Part shown: positions 1 through 8,876 of the stretch, one piece after another
Layout of the letters: each line of letters opens with the position of its first letter
Position numbering within the stretch: the stretch's first letter is position 1
NCBI GenBank assembly: GCA_037953745.1
Contig: JBAKBP010013170.1
Span: 1-64,000, forward strand
Length of the DNA: 64,000 bases
Source: Lithodes maja
Taxonomy: Eukaryota; Arthropoda; Malacostraca; Decapoda; Lithodidae
Reading direction: 5' to 3'
Notes under the pieces: model-generated
Told to the model about the DNA's origin: nothing
Seen by the model: only the letters and a program-made list of their open reading frames with translations
Databases searched by the model: none
Position numbers and translations under genes: made by a program

Positions 1-126
1 CTTTACACCCTTAGTTCACCGCCACTTTGAACCTTCATTACTCCGGTCGTATGGGAGCTAGAGGCTTGAGATTTATGTGAGACACTCCTTAGGATGTATG
101 CCGTACAATGCCATATTCAGTTTTTA

Positions 127-446
127 CCCTAGTGCTCCCGGGCGGGTGGTCATGCGGGGGAGACGAACTTTCGACCCCCCCCCCCCCCCCCCCAAATGAC
201 CGAAATGATTTTTTTTTTATTTTTTTCTTCATTTCTCACCATTCTCTTCCATTTTGGCTCAACAAATTTTTTTGAGGCTCCCCCCCCCCCCCCCCCCCAA
301 AAAAAATGTCCGAGGTGATTTTTTTTTGTTTTTTTTTTTCATTTCTCATCCTTGTCTTCCATTTTAGCAAAAAAAAAAAAAAAAAAAAAGAAAATGTCTT
401 GGGACTGGGGTGAACAAAATATTATAACTAGCCGGGGCTCAACGGG
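127..446. mobile_element. Candidate TTAA-type MITE with poly-C tracts
   Basis: The right end (GCCGGGGCT...GGG then TTAA at 447-450) resembles the right end of the TTAA-flanked element at 12193-12672. The left end (ACCCTAGTGCTCCCGG from 126) resembles its left end, although the left flank reads TTTA rather than TTAA. No coding sequence is seen. A non-autonomous piggyBac-like element is the likeliest reading; the left boundary is uncertain. Confidence 0.4.
175..389. repeat. Duplicated low-complexity block with C19 and A-rich tracts
   Basis: Two direct copies of a unit of about 90-105 bp follow each other. Each begins with a run of 19 C, continues with an A-rich stretch, a T-run and a pyrimidine-rich stretch, and the second ends in a run of about 21 A (369-389). 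The long homopolymers are likely sites of sequencing length error. Confidence 0.7.
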
Positions 447-450
447 TTAA

Positions 451-913
451 CGACCCTCCCAATACCAAATGAGGTAAACCTCCTATTTGGTTGTAGCCTC
501 GGAGTATCCAACGTCATAGTCTCCCTCCCACAGACCGTACCCCTGCCCATCCAATCTTGCCTCTTTTGTAGCTTGATATCGAGATGCCCTTTAATCGGGA
601 ACGGGTTAGAAGGTACGCCCCTGACAGCGGCGTGAAAAGCCAGATGGAATGGCCTAGTCGACAACTTTTTCTTTTCTTTCTCGTTTCTCTTTTCAATTTT
701 CTATTAAAAAGACCTCAAAAGTATGTACAACGTACCTAGTAGAGAGAGTAAAGTGCTATTCTAGATGTTATCGATTTAATTCGCGCTATGTGTATGCGAT
801 AATTGCCGCTCTAGAGCGAAGCAGATTACATCGTCATAGTATAAGCTCTACGTTGGATACTCTGAGGCTACAACCAAATAGGAGGTTTACCTCATTTGGT
901 ATTGGGAGCGTCG
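451..913. mobile_element. 463-bp MITE with 64-bp terminal inverted repeats and TTAA flanks
   Basis: Bases 451-514 and 850-913 are inverted repeats with 62 of 64 positions paired. TTAA lies immediately outside both ends (447-450 and 914-917), as expected for piggyBac-type target duplication. The ends read CGACCCTCCC and its complement with one mismatch, so they lack the CCC start usual for piggyBac. The interior of about 335 bp has no credible gene. The left TTAA is shared with the neighbouring candidate MITE. Confidence 0.75.
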
Positions 914-1110
914 TTAAACCTCCCAATTATTTATCCCTCTTCATAAATATTACATAAACCAAGTACTGTAATGCACCTAGCTTCACATGCTCTAGACTAT
1001 ATTGGAAACCCAGAGCATAAGTAAATTGCCTGCTTTACATAACAGATATAACTCCACAATATAACCTCTTGGAAAAACAACCATTGGCTGCTGCCAGAAT
1101 ATTGTCTTAA

Positions 1111-1483
1111 CCCTTTCAGCATGATGACATAATTTTAATCATATTCTGGTTACCACTGGACAATTTTCTTTAGCTTGTAATCTGCTTCTATGACTCAAAT
1201 GGGTTAATACGATCTCAATAAACCCTCTGAATAACATAGGTTCATGCATACATACAATGGTTTAATGTAATTTTCCATTACTGTACATACATTGTAACAA
1301 CTCAAGACGTGGTTGCCTTTCCGCAGTTGGAATATAATACAATAAAGTCCCGTCACAACACCTTCCTATCATGTCATCACTTTGGCTAATGTTGGCATAG
1401 TGCAAACTGTGCCCTAGCAAGGCTCAACTAAGTCTAATTTTATCCAGAATCAAAGGTAAAGAGGCATCATCATACTGAAGGGG
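1111..1483. mobile_element. piggyBac-like MITE, CCCTTTCAGCATGATGA family
   Basis: TTAA (1107-1110) precedes CCCTTTCAGCATGATGA. The right end is the imperfect complement (ATCATCATACTGAAGGGG) followed by TTGA, a degenerate TTAA. Interior words are shared with 43941-44280, for example CCAGAATCAAAGGTAAA near the right end. It is a non-autonomous copy with no coding capacity. Confidence 0.65.
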
Positions 1484-1555
1484 TTGAAAGTTTTACGGTA
1501 AATATGTAAAGTAAAGGAAGACTTACTCTAGTTGTATTTGCGGGTGTGAGCAAGC

Positions 1556-1968
1556 TCGTTAATTCCCACCTCCAATGACACATTTATCATATCTTACTAT
1601 AAAACTCTGCAATGATGGTGCTGACACCACTTCGGGTGGCAACTTATTCCACCCTATGATTGATTTACTTGGGAACCTTTTACCTTTCAAATTTGATGAA
1701 CTCCTAGGTAGTTTTAGTTTGTAATTGTGTCCTCTTGTCCTAACTCCCATATCCTTCACTACAAAGTTTTCCTGGTCCACTACATCGATGCCTCTGATGC
1801 ACTTATTTAGCTGAATCTGTTCCCCTCTTTTTCTTCTATGTTCTAGCGTTGGAAAGTTCAGTGCTTTAAGTCGTTCTTGATACTCCAAATCTTCAAAACC
1901 TGGTATCATCTTGGTTGCTGCTCGTTGCACCCTCTCAATTTTGTGGAAATGCTTTTTTAAGTGGGGGC
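1556..1968 (-). pseudogene. CR1-like LINE, 3' end of reverse transcriptase ORF (5' truncated)
   Basis: On the minus strand this encodes the C-terminal tail of a CR1-type reverse transcriptase. The series KIERVQRAATKMIP, then YQERLKAL, then RRKRGEQIQ, then WNKLPPEVV is the usual order downstream of the RT catalytic domain in that clade. The catalytic domain is absent, so this is a 5'-truncated insertion. The same module occurs in the longer CR1-like element at 53.1-57.1 kb, but the two differ enough to be separate families. A later RTE-like LINE landed at its 5' edge. Confidence 0.7.
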
Positions 1969-1981
1969 ATTTATTTAGCTT

Positions 1982-2345
1982 AAGGAGTGCGTGCGGAATG
2001 ACATGGAGGGATAGACAGACTAATGAGGAAGTAAGAAGGAGGTGTGGTGTGGAGGTAGATGTGCTGGAAAGTGTGAAAAGGAACAACTTGAGATGGTTCG
2101 GCCATATGGAACGTATGGTAAGCGAGAGAATGACTAAGAGGGTGTACGAGAGCGAGGTGGAGGGACAGAGGGGGAGAGGTAGACCGAATATGAGGTGGAA
2201 GGATGGAGTGAGGAACTACATGAATGAAGGCGGTGCTGGTTGGGGGGAGGGGCGTCGACTGACTGGGGACAGAGGTGCATGGGGGCGGTTCGTTCGTGGC
2301 CACCCCTTCGGGGATCACGGCGTCAGGCAATAGATAGATAGATAG
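1982..2345 (+). mobile_element. RTE-like LINE 3' stub with (ATAG)n tail and 13-bp target duplication
   Basis: This is a 5'-truncated copy of the LINE seen complete at 16807-38606. It encodes only the last ~115 residues, with the signature RWFGHMERM and RGRGRPNMRWKDGV, and ends in an (ATAG)n tract. ATTTATTTAGCTT occurs on both sides (1969-1981 and 2346-2358), a 13-bp target-site duplication. The coding frame is open to its stop codon, so the insertion is fairly young. Its right edge lies about 40 bp from the splice donor of the host exon at 2397-2527. Confidence 0.85.
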
Positions 2346-2396
2346 ATTTATTTAGCTTGAAAAGAATACAGAAAAAAACAAAAAACAATAATTTAC

Positions 2397-2527
2397 CTTT
2401 GGTGGTGCTGTGGTGCGTATATAGTGACAGTATCCCAGGCTAGAGTGGCATTCTTAAAGTTAACAGAAACACCAGGGTCCTTCGGCGTCCCTCTATAGGG
2501 CTGCACCTCCTCCATCACTAACACACT
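2397..2527 (-). CDS. ABCC5: ABCC5 (MRP5)-like transporter exon, TMD1-to-NBD1 linker
   Basis: Read from 2527 down to 2397, this exon has 43 codons plus two bases without a stop. It opens with SVLVMEEV and contains KNATLAWD. In vertebrate ABCC5, an ATP-driven exporter of organic anions and cyclic nucleotides, SLFLMEEV and KNATLAWD sit in the same order just after transmembrane domain 1, leading into nucleotide-binding domain 1. It is bounded by an acceptor (ttgttcag, 2528-2535) and a donor (gtaaat, 2391-2396), so it enters in phase 0 and leaves in phase 2. The previous exon is one of the twins at 59043 or 62108. The Walker A exon was not found to the left and should lie beyond the window. Exon identity is well supported; orthology within ABCC is inference. 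Confidence 0.8.
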
Positions 2528-2542
2528 CTGAACAACACACAT

Positions 2543-2611
2543 CAACACAAAGCATAGTTAGACAGTTTTATAGTTACCAACACAAGCATAGTTAGACAGT
2601 TTTATAGTTAG
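2543..2611. repeat. Tandem direct repeat, 2 x ~34 bp, in intron
   Basis: Two adjacent copies of a 34-35 bp unit containing AGCATAGTTAGACAGTTTTA (2543-2577 and 2578-2611) lie just upstream, in gene direction, of the acceptor of the ABCC5-like exon. They differ by one base insertion. The position overlaps the expected branch-point region. Confidence 0.8.
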
Positions 2612-2769
2612 TCTATTGTACTATTGATATATTTTTTCACACCAAAATATCAATAAAGTCACTATTGCATTAATTTCCCATGTGTCCTAAAAGATGACCA
2701 GTATACTTCACTACAGTATATATTAACAATCACTTGGCTAGTTATGTTATATCGATTGGTATGTTATGG

Positions 2770-3388
2770 TGGTTGTGGTTGTTGTTGTTGTTGCCGTTCC
2801 CCAGGCTGCCTAGCCGAACAGCCCCGAGTCCCTAAGGAAGGCCATGGCTCGATCGGGCGTTCCCACAGGGCTCTCAAGGAGTGTATATTATGTTGTTGGT
2901 GTAAGTAATTGTGTAGAATGCAGTATTCTATGATGTGATTAATAGTATTGGGTGCTGTGTTGCATCCTGGGCAGGTGTCGACGACGGAGTCATCCAGTCT
3001 CTTCTGATAGCTCAGAAGAGCTGGATGGTGCCCACATCTCAGCCTGGCCAGGTGGACTCTGTCCTCGCGAGGAAGGGAAGATTCAGAAGGATGGATTTCG
3101 GGAGGTTGTGCCTGCAGCTGTGTGTTGTCTATGAGTGATTGGATGGAATGGCGAGAGATATGAGTATGGATGTGTTTCTGGAAGCTGGTTTGGTGTGGGC
3201 AGGGAGGGAGAGATGACAGTATTTGTGTGTGATACCGTGTGCTGGGTGTTGCTTTGATATTCCTTGGTGTCTGTGGGTGTGCTTCCATATAGTGTAGTAG
3301 GTGGTATTGGTTCGTGGAGGCTGCAGCCGGGAATTGAGTGCCTCTCATGTCCCGGTGGTCTTTGACTTTGAGGACTTTGGTTTCTTGA
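2770..3388 (-). pseudogene. Jockey-like LINE 3' fragment with (CAA)n tail
   Basis: This minus-strand fragment encodes the C-terminal ~190 residues of the LINE found nearly whole at 39565-42627: KVLKVKDHRDMRGTQF, then REDRVHLARLRCGHHPALL, then the CPGC...H...C zinc-binding tail. It ends in a (CAA)n tract, read as TTG on the plus strand. The 5' end is truncated at about 3388, where it abuts a second copy of the same family. No reverse transcriptase remains. Confidence 0.8.
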
Positions 3389-4744
3389 TCTAGGTTGTTG
3401 TTGTCGTTCCCTAAGCTGCCTGGCCGAACAGCCCCAAGTCCCTAAAGAAGGTCATGGCTACGATCGGGCTTTCCCACATGGCTCTCAAAGAGTGTAGATT
3501 ATGTTGTTGTATATTTTTTTTGTTTTTGTTTTTTTTAATACTGTATTAGTTTAACCAGACCGCTGAGCTCCACAAAAGAACTCTCATAGGGCTGGGCCGA
3601 AGGATTCGATCAAGATATATAACTAAACGAGTCAAGATAGATAGGGAAGGGCAGTAGGGGAACAAATCGAGGAAGGTGAAGACACGCAGACATTTCCCGC
3701 CATTCCACCAGTTCAGCCGGACATGAGCTCCACAGCAGAGCTCTTATAGGGCAGGGCCACAGGATGAGGCAAGAACTGCTACACCGCAACACCAACCAAG
3801 AAGTGATCAGGGCGAAGAATGAGAGATCAGGTCGAAGGTAGAAAAAATCAAATCGAGAAGCAAAAAATGCATTACCGAAGAGAATCAAGTCAATTCGGCC
3901 ACATCAGCAACCGAAGAGACAACACAGGTCAGGAGTTAACTACCTAGCCAGGCCAGGGAGACATGAGGTATAGGCTGCCCGAGGACAGCCGAATGGGACA
4001 GAATAAGAATAGAAGGGGAAAAACAGAATGAGGAAAGACAAAACTACTCAAAATTAGTCAAGCTGAGAACGAAAGCTCGAGGGGAGAGGGAGGGAAACAA
4101 CCACATCCTTCCCCCATCAAGCCCCAGTCGCCGGCTCCGAAGCCCCCCAACCGCGACAAGGAGAGTAGTACCAGGGGGGTGTTGGTGTAAGTGATTGTGT
4201 GAAATGCAGTCTTCTACGATGTGTTTAATGGTATGGGATGCTGTGTTACATCCCGAGCAGGTGTCGTCAACGGAGTCATCCAGTCTCTTCTGATAGCTCA
4301 GAAGAGCTGGATGGTGCCCACATCTCAACCTGGCCAGGTGGACTCTGTCCTCGCAAAGAAGAGAGGATTTGGAAGGGTGTACTTCGGGAGGTCGTACCTG
4401 CAGCTGCGTGTTGTCGTTGAGTGATTGGATGGAACGGCGAGAGATATGAGTATGGATGTGCTTCTGTAAGCTGGTTTGGGGTGGGCAGGGAGGGAGAGAT
4501 GATAGCATTTGTGTGTGATGTCGTGTGTTGGGTGTTGTTTTTATATTCCTTGGTGTCTGTGGGTGTAATGCGATGTAGTGTAGTGGATGGTGTTGGTTTG
4601 TGGAGGCTGCAGCCAGAAATTGAGTGCCTCTCATGTCTAGGTGGTCTTTGACTTTGAGGACTTTGGTAGGTGATCTGTAAGTGTAGTAGCTGTGCAGCCT
4701 GTGGTGATTTTTAGAGCTTTGTTTTGTATAGTCTGCAAGGTCTT
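3389..4744 (-). pseudogene. Second Jockey-like LINE 3' fragment, split by an insertion
   Basis: The 3' end of this copy lies at 3389-3509 and its coding part at 4180-4744. It encodes the same C-terminal region (DMRGTQFLAAAST, then REVH... and HLARLRCGHHPALLSYQ), then the zinc-binding tail. Homology to the 39.6-kb copy stops at about 4744. The two parts are separated by a 670-bp insertion, after which the LINE sequence resumes in the right place. The 3' tail abuts the 5' end of the copy at 2770-3388, so two same-family insertions lie head to tail. Confidence 0.75.
3510..4179 (-). mobile_element. Unclassified 670-bp retroposon-like insertion with internal repeat
   Basis: It interrupts the LINE fragment and is bordered by TGTTG on both sides (3505-3509 and 4180-4184), a short candidate target duplication. 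Read on the minus strand its 3' end is A-rich (3510-3540), as for a retroposed copy. Two related blocks, about 3556-3604 and 3710-3766, share GAGCTCCACA, then CTCTTATAGGGC or CTCTCATAGGGC, suggesting a partly dimeric body. No protein domain is recognised. It could be a SINE or a LINE leader. Confidence 0.5.
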
Positions 4745-4762
4745 GCCAATTTACCTTCAAAA

Positions 4763-4862
4763 TCTTAAAATTTAAATTACAGGCTTGCTATTGCTTGCCC
4801 CCCCAAAAATCAACACCTGAATAGGGTGAAACATCTTAAAATCTCAAAACTAATCTAATGAA
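4763..4862. mobile_element. Fragment of the TTAA-GGGGAGG foldback family
   Basis: About 100 bp matches the interior of the elements at 5180-5904 and 6294-6560: TTAAATTACAGGCTTGCTAT, then GGGTGAAAC, then CTTAAAATCTCAAAACTAAT. Neither terminal GGGGAGG is present, so this is a remnant. Confidence 0.6.
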
Positions 4863-5175
4863 ACAGGGGTGGCCACAAAAGACCTCCCTCGAACCAAATA
4901 GAGTTAATGCACTGGAGACTTTAATGTTCCTTGTGTTTATTAATTTATATTTAATTTTCTGCAAGCACTACTGAATTTCTCAAGAAAGTTGTGGCGCTTT
5001 TGATGAAATAATAACTACATTATTATTATTAACATCACCACTTATTAATTGTTATCAACTGTCTTAAAAAGTAGTACTGTATTACTCAGAAGTGTTTCCA
5101 TGTTTACTTTTGGGCCTGGTAGCTTCATTCCACGTTGTTGAGTCCCATGCAACTTCCTTTACATATTAACTTATA
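4863..5175. other. AT-rich intron sequence, no feature recognised
   Basis: I see no open frame with recognisable domains, no terminal repeats and no LINE homology here. Confidence 0.6.
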
Positions 5176-5179
5176 TTAA

Positions 5180-5904
5180 GGGGAGGTGGGCTAGTTTTTC
5201 TGGCACCCCTTCTCCCTCGTGTTTAGCCCCATTGCTTTTTAGATTTTAAGACATTAGACCCATTAGTTTGGCGATTTTAAGATTTTACGCTCCATTTCTT
5301 TGTCAATATTAAGACCTTTCGTGCCATTTAGGTATTGATTTTTTCCTGGCGAGCTATAGCGAGCCTATAATTATAAGAGTAATTGGCCATTAGCTGAAGG
5401 CCGAGATAGTTTTCTACCGAATTTGTTTACAAATTTATCTTGAAGGGGGTCTAAGAGGTGTTTTATACAGCTTGATGGAAGTCTAGGGAGAAAATTAATA
5501 ATAAAAAAAAAAAAAAAAAAATACATTAATAAAACACTAAGTAAATAAATCAGCCCATCTCCCCCTAATTTTTAAGGGGAGGTTTTTAGTGAGTTTCCTA
5601 GACTTCCATCAAGCTTGAAATTACACCCCCATGACCCCCTTTCAAGATAAATTTGTACATTTTTCGGTAGAAAAATGTCCCGGCCGAAGGCCGGTTCCTT
5701 TTAAATTACAGGCTCGCTATCGCTCGCCAGGAAATAATACACACCTAAATGGGATGAAAGGTCTTAAAAGTGACATAAATGGGGTGAAAGTTCTTAAAAT
5801 CGCCAAACTAATGGGGCGAACGTCTTAAAATCTCAAAAGCAATGGGGCTAAACATGAGGGAGAAAGGGGTAAAGAAAAAAAATCCCTCAAGTGGAAATCT
5901 CCCC
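5180..5904. mobile_element. 725-bp foldback MITE with ~320-bp inverted arms, TTAA flanks
   Basis: Left arm 5180-5492 and right arm 5573-5904 are imperfect inverted repeats around a short A/T-rich spacer. Both arms carry, in mirrored order, GTTTAGCCCCATTGCTTTT, then CATTAGTTTGGCGATTTTAAGA, then the palindromic-looking GCGAGC-TATAGC-GAGCC. TTAA lies at 5176-5179 and 5905-5908. There is no transposase. If transcribed it would fold into a long hairpin. Confidence 0.75.
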
Positions 5905-5999
5905 TTAAGCTACATACCTACTGTATATGATTTACTGGACTAAATAATCTACTGCACTGTACTGTATATAAATCAGTCATAAAAGTGTCCATACCTTAA

Positions 6000-6226
6000 T
6001 CCCTTCAGACTCATATGACGCAGAGGTTGCCAGATTAGCAATAAGAAATAGAGTTCTCTCATTCTTATAATTACCTCTCCAAAATTAGTGTTCTGCCCAC
6101 AGCTAACTCAAAGACAACTGCAGAGGTTGAAGTAATTAAACTAAAGGTTTCTAAATACACCTGATGGTAACAAAGGCTTTAAAGTATCCCTAATAGGCTC
6201 AAAATTGTGTCATATGTCGGAGGGGG
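6000..6226. mobile_element. 227-bp piggyBac-like MITE, older copy
   Basis: TTAA at 5996-5999 and 6227-6230 encloses a body homologous to 7404-7635. Shared words include CTCCAAAATTAGT, then CTCAAAGACAACTGCA, then ACTAAAGGTTTCTAAA, then CCTGATGGT. The ends (TCCCTTCAGACTCATATGAC and its decayed complement) have drifted. Confidence 0.65.
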
Positions 6227-6293
6227 TTAATAAACATGGATCCACATATTGCTTTTAAGAGTGATATGTAAGTACAGTACTGCTTTACCTTAA

Positions 6294-6560
6294 GGGGAGG
6301 CAGACCGTTTGTTTGGTCTATTAATTAATTTATTCATATATTTTTTTAGTTTCCTCCCTAGACCTTAAAATTGCAGGCTCGCTAATGCTCGCCCGGAAAA
6401 AATCGACACCTAAATGGCACGAAAGGTCTTAAAATTGACAACGAAATGGGTCGAAAAGTGTTAAAATCGACAAATTAATGGGTCAAACGCCTTATAATCT
6501 CAAAACTAGTGGGGCTAAACATTGGGGAGAAGGGGGTCCAGAAAAACAGTCTGCCTCCCC
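6294..6560. mobile_element. 267-bp MITE of the TTAA-GGGGAGG family
   Basis: The ends are GGGGAGGCAGACCGTTTG and the complement AAAACAGTCTGCCTCCCC, flanked by TTAA at 6290-6293 and 6561-6564. Its interior matches one arm of the foldback element at 5180-5904, so it is a shorter relative without the second arm. Confidence 0.75.
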
Positions 6561-6564
6561 TTAA

Positions 6565-7399
6565 GTTTGTAATATCAATTTATATTTGTGAATCTATTAA
6601 TCAATTATTGGGCAATAGCAGACCTATTTGAAAATAATTTATTTGCAAAACATTAATTGAGATAAAATAATATAAGGCTATTATAAGATTAACTAAAACT
6701 ACTATAAACAGTACAAAACATTCAAACAAAAGATATATAAAATACACTACGTTGCTTTACGAATCAACATGCAAAAACAAATAAATAACAATATACACTC
6801 AAACTGAAATAAACATTGAACATACTGTACAGGTATGGCAATAAAGTACCAAGTGTAATTAACAAGCAATAAAATAATTCTACCATAACATAAATCTTGA
6901 TCAAGTTGAGGTAGAAATATGCACTAAAGGACTGCAAAATATGCTACACTGTACAACATATATTACCCGTTATATACATGAAAAATTTAAATAAATGGAG
7001 AAGACAGTATATTGTAACATAAGGTAGTTATTAAAAACAGTGCCATACCGGTGGGCTGAAAGTTGGTTACTGAATATGAACAACTATATACTGTACTGTA
7101 CTATATACAGTACAAATATGAAAAATACCATAAAATATACTTACAGTAGTCTGAAAGACAAATTACCACCAGTATAATAACATCAATTAAATAAAAAGCA
7201 ATTATCAATTACCCAGGATTAATTACTAATACCATACTCAAACACCTTCACTCAAAACTTGCCTTCACCACCAATATCAAAACCAGTCAACACAACCATA
7301 ATCAAAATCACTCAAAACCACTAATGTAAAAACCAATCAATACCAATATTATTTTATCAAAACCATTCCAGACCACCACTATACTGTACTCCATTCACA
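6565..7399. other. AT-rich intron sequence, no gene seen
   Basis: About 835 bp of strongly AT-rich sequence with recurrent short TACAGTAC/TACTGTA words and CAAAACCA/TCAAAACC repeats near 7260-7370. I recognise no coding segment, RNA gene or complete mobile element. Confidence 0.6.
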
Positions 7400-7403
7400 T
7401 TAA

Positions 7404-7635
7404 CCCTTTCACGCACGTGTGGACGCAGGGGTTGCCGTTTAGCATTCAGAAATACAACTAACTCAATCTCATAATTAGGCTACCTCTCCAAAATTAGTTT
7501 TCTGACCACAGCTCACTCAAAGACAACTGCATAGGTTGAAATAACTAAACTAAAGGTTTCTAAACACCCCTGATGGTCACAAAAGTTTTTAAATAGCCCA
7601 GAATAGGAGCAGTTTGCATCCTGTGCGTGAAAGGG
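7404..7635. mobile_element. 232-bp piggyBac-like MITE with intact ends
   Basis: TTAA (7400-7403) is followed by CCCTTTCACGCACG. The right end is GTGCGTGAAAGGG followed by TTAA (7636-7639). Perfect CCCTTTCACGCAC termini and TTAA duplication are the piggyBac hallmark. It is homologous to the older copy at 6000-6226. Confidence 0.8.
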
Positions 7636-7807
7636 TTAACTTGGTAGCATGATCATGATTGGTTGGCAACTTGGCAGTGGTGTGGGGAGAACTCCGGCCA
7701 TGGAAGCTGATTAATTAAGAACTTTGATTGTGTCCTAATGATAAATTATGTGAATTTGAAATATAGGTTTGACTCCTGCAAGGAGATAAAGAAAACCTAA
7801 TATTTAG

Positions 7808-8110
7808 TAGTGGCCCCGTAATCATTGACGATTATGCCTATTACATAAGGCACCCTCTTCAAACACTCATCCGCCGTAGTTTGAATCTACCGCGCAGAGC
7901 ATAAAAAATTGAGGAGCCTTCATCATGAGTGCACGCAACCTCACTCATGGTTCAGTCATTATGAAATTGGGTTCTCACTTCGAAAAAACTTTGTAACAAA
8001 TAAAAAACAAAAAGAAAATAAGAATAACTATTCATAAGCTTTCCATATAATCATGGATGTACTTGTGTGGATCTTTGACCAGACGCTGACTCAGGCGTCA
8101 TTCTTCCTTC
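7808..8110. repeat. DIRS left inverted terminal repeat
   Basis: This stretch is the near-exact reverse complement of 38838 down to 38616 continued by 16806 down to 16721. It starts TAGTGGCCCC and ends CGTCATTCTTCCTTC. The unique bases 7762-7807 beyond it form the left-only terminal extension that is copied in the internal complementary region. Confidence 0.9.
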
Positions 8111-8186
8111 ACTGGAAGTGAAGGAAGTAAACCAAAATCCTTAATACATCAACGAATGGGAAGGGGATGGTCGGGAGGGCCCCAGT

Positions 8187-8293
8187 CGTCAATGATTACG
8201 GGGCCACTACTAAATATTAGGTTTTCTTTATCTCCTTGCAGGAGTCAAACCTATAATTTATTAGTGGCCCCTCCTTCATTGACGATTATGCCT
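8187..8293. other. DIRS internal complementary region (joined element ends)
   Basis: Bases 8187-8255 are the reverse complement of the left terminus, including TATAGGTTTGACTCC and TAGTAGTGGCCCC. Bases 8256-8293 are the reverse complement of the right terminus (GGGGCCACTAATAAAT). The two ends are therefore abutted inside the element. In the DIRS replication model this region templates completion of the ends and circularisation. It fixes the element boundaries at 7762 and 38838. Confidence 0.85.
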
Positions 8294-8876
8294 GATATCT
8301 AAGACTGGAGGGGGACATTCGTAATCATATCATAACTCTAGCAAAGGCAGATAATCAAACAACCACATAGTATTCTTACTTTGTAAAAAAGATATATTTG
8401 GCGCATAAACTTTATACAGCACATATATACAAAAGAGGTACAAGCAGGAGCGTGCTTCAAAGAAGCCTACTTGATAAAAAAAGGGGTTAACTCTGAGATT
8501 CTGAGAACAGATCCGCCAGTTAACAAGGCACCCCACTTAAATTAAGTGGTGAAAAAATAAAACTTATAAGTTTACATGTGCACATATAAACCCCATAAAA
8601 TTAGTGGATATATCTTGCAAAATATAACCAATGCTTAAAATTAGATTGCTTCTCAGCCCAAAAACTACTTACAACAACACTGTTGTTTGTACTATAATTG
8701 TACTAGCACAATTTCCTGTAATGAATAGTACAGAGAAATTTACATATCACAACACCCATAAACAGTATCACAGCTCTCATACTCCGGTGGGGTCTAGGGT
8801 GTCCTATGTTACACTGACTGCACCCCCCCCCCCCCCCCTTTTCTTGAAATTAAACAATAAGTGACTTAGGGGCCAC
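8294..8876. other. DIRS sequence between recombinase and internal complementary region
   Basis: A non-coding, AT-rich stretch downstream of the recombinase stop in element orientation. It includes a C-run at 8822-8838. No conserved gene is seen. Confidence 0.6.

Noticed and set aside
1..2396. Search for the next ABCC5-like exon (Walker A region of NBD1)
   Set aside because: No minus-strand segment here reads like GSVGSGK or its flanks. It is probably beyond the left edge.
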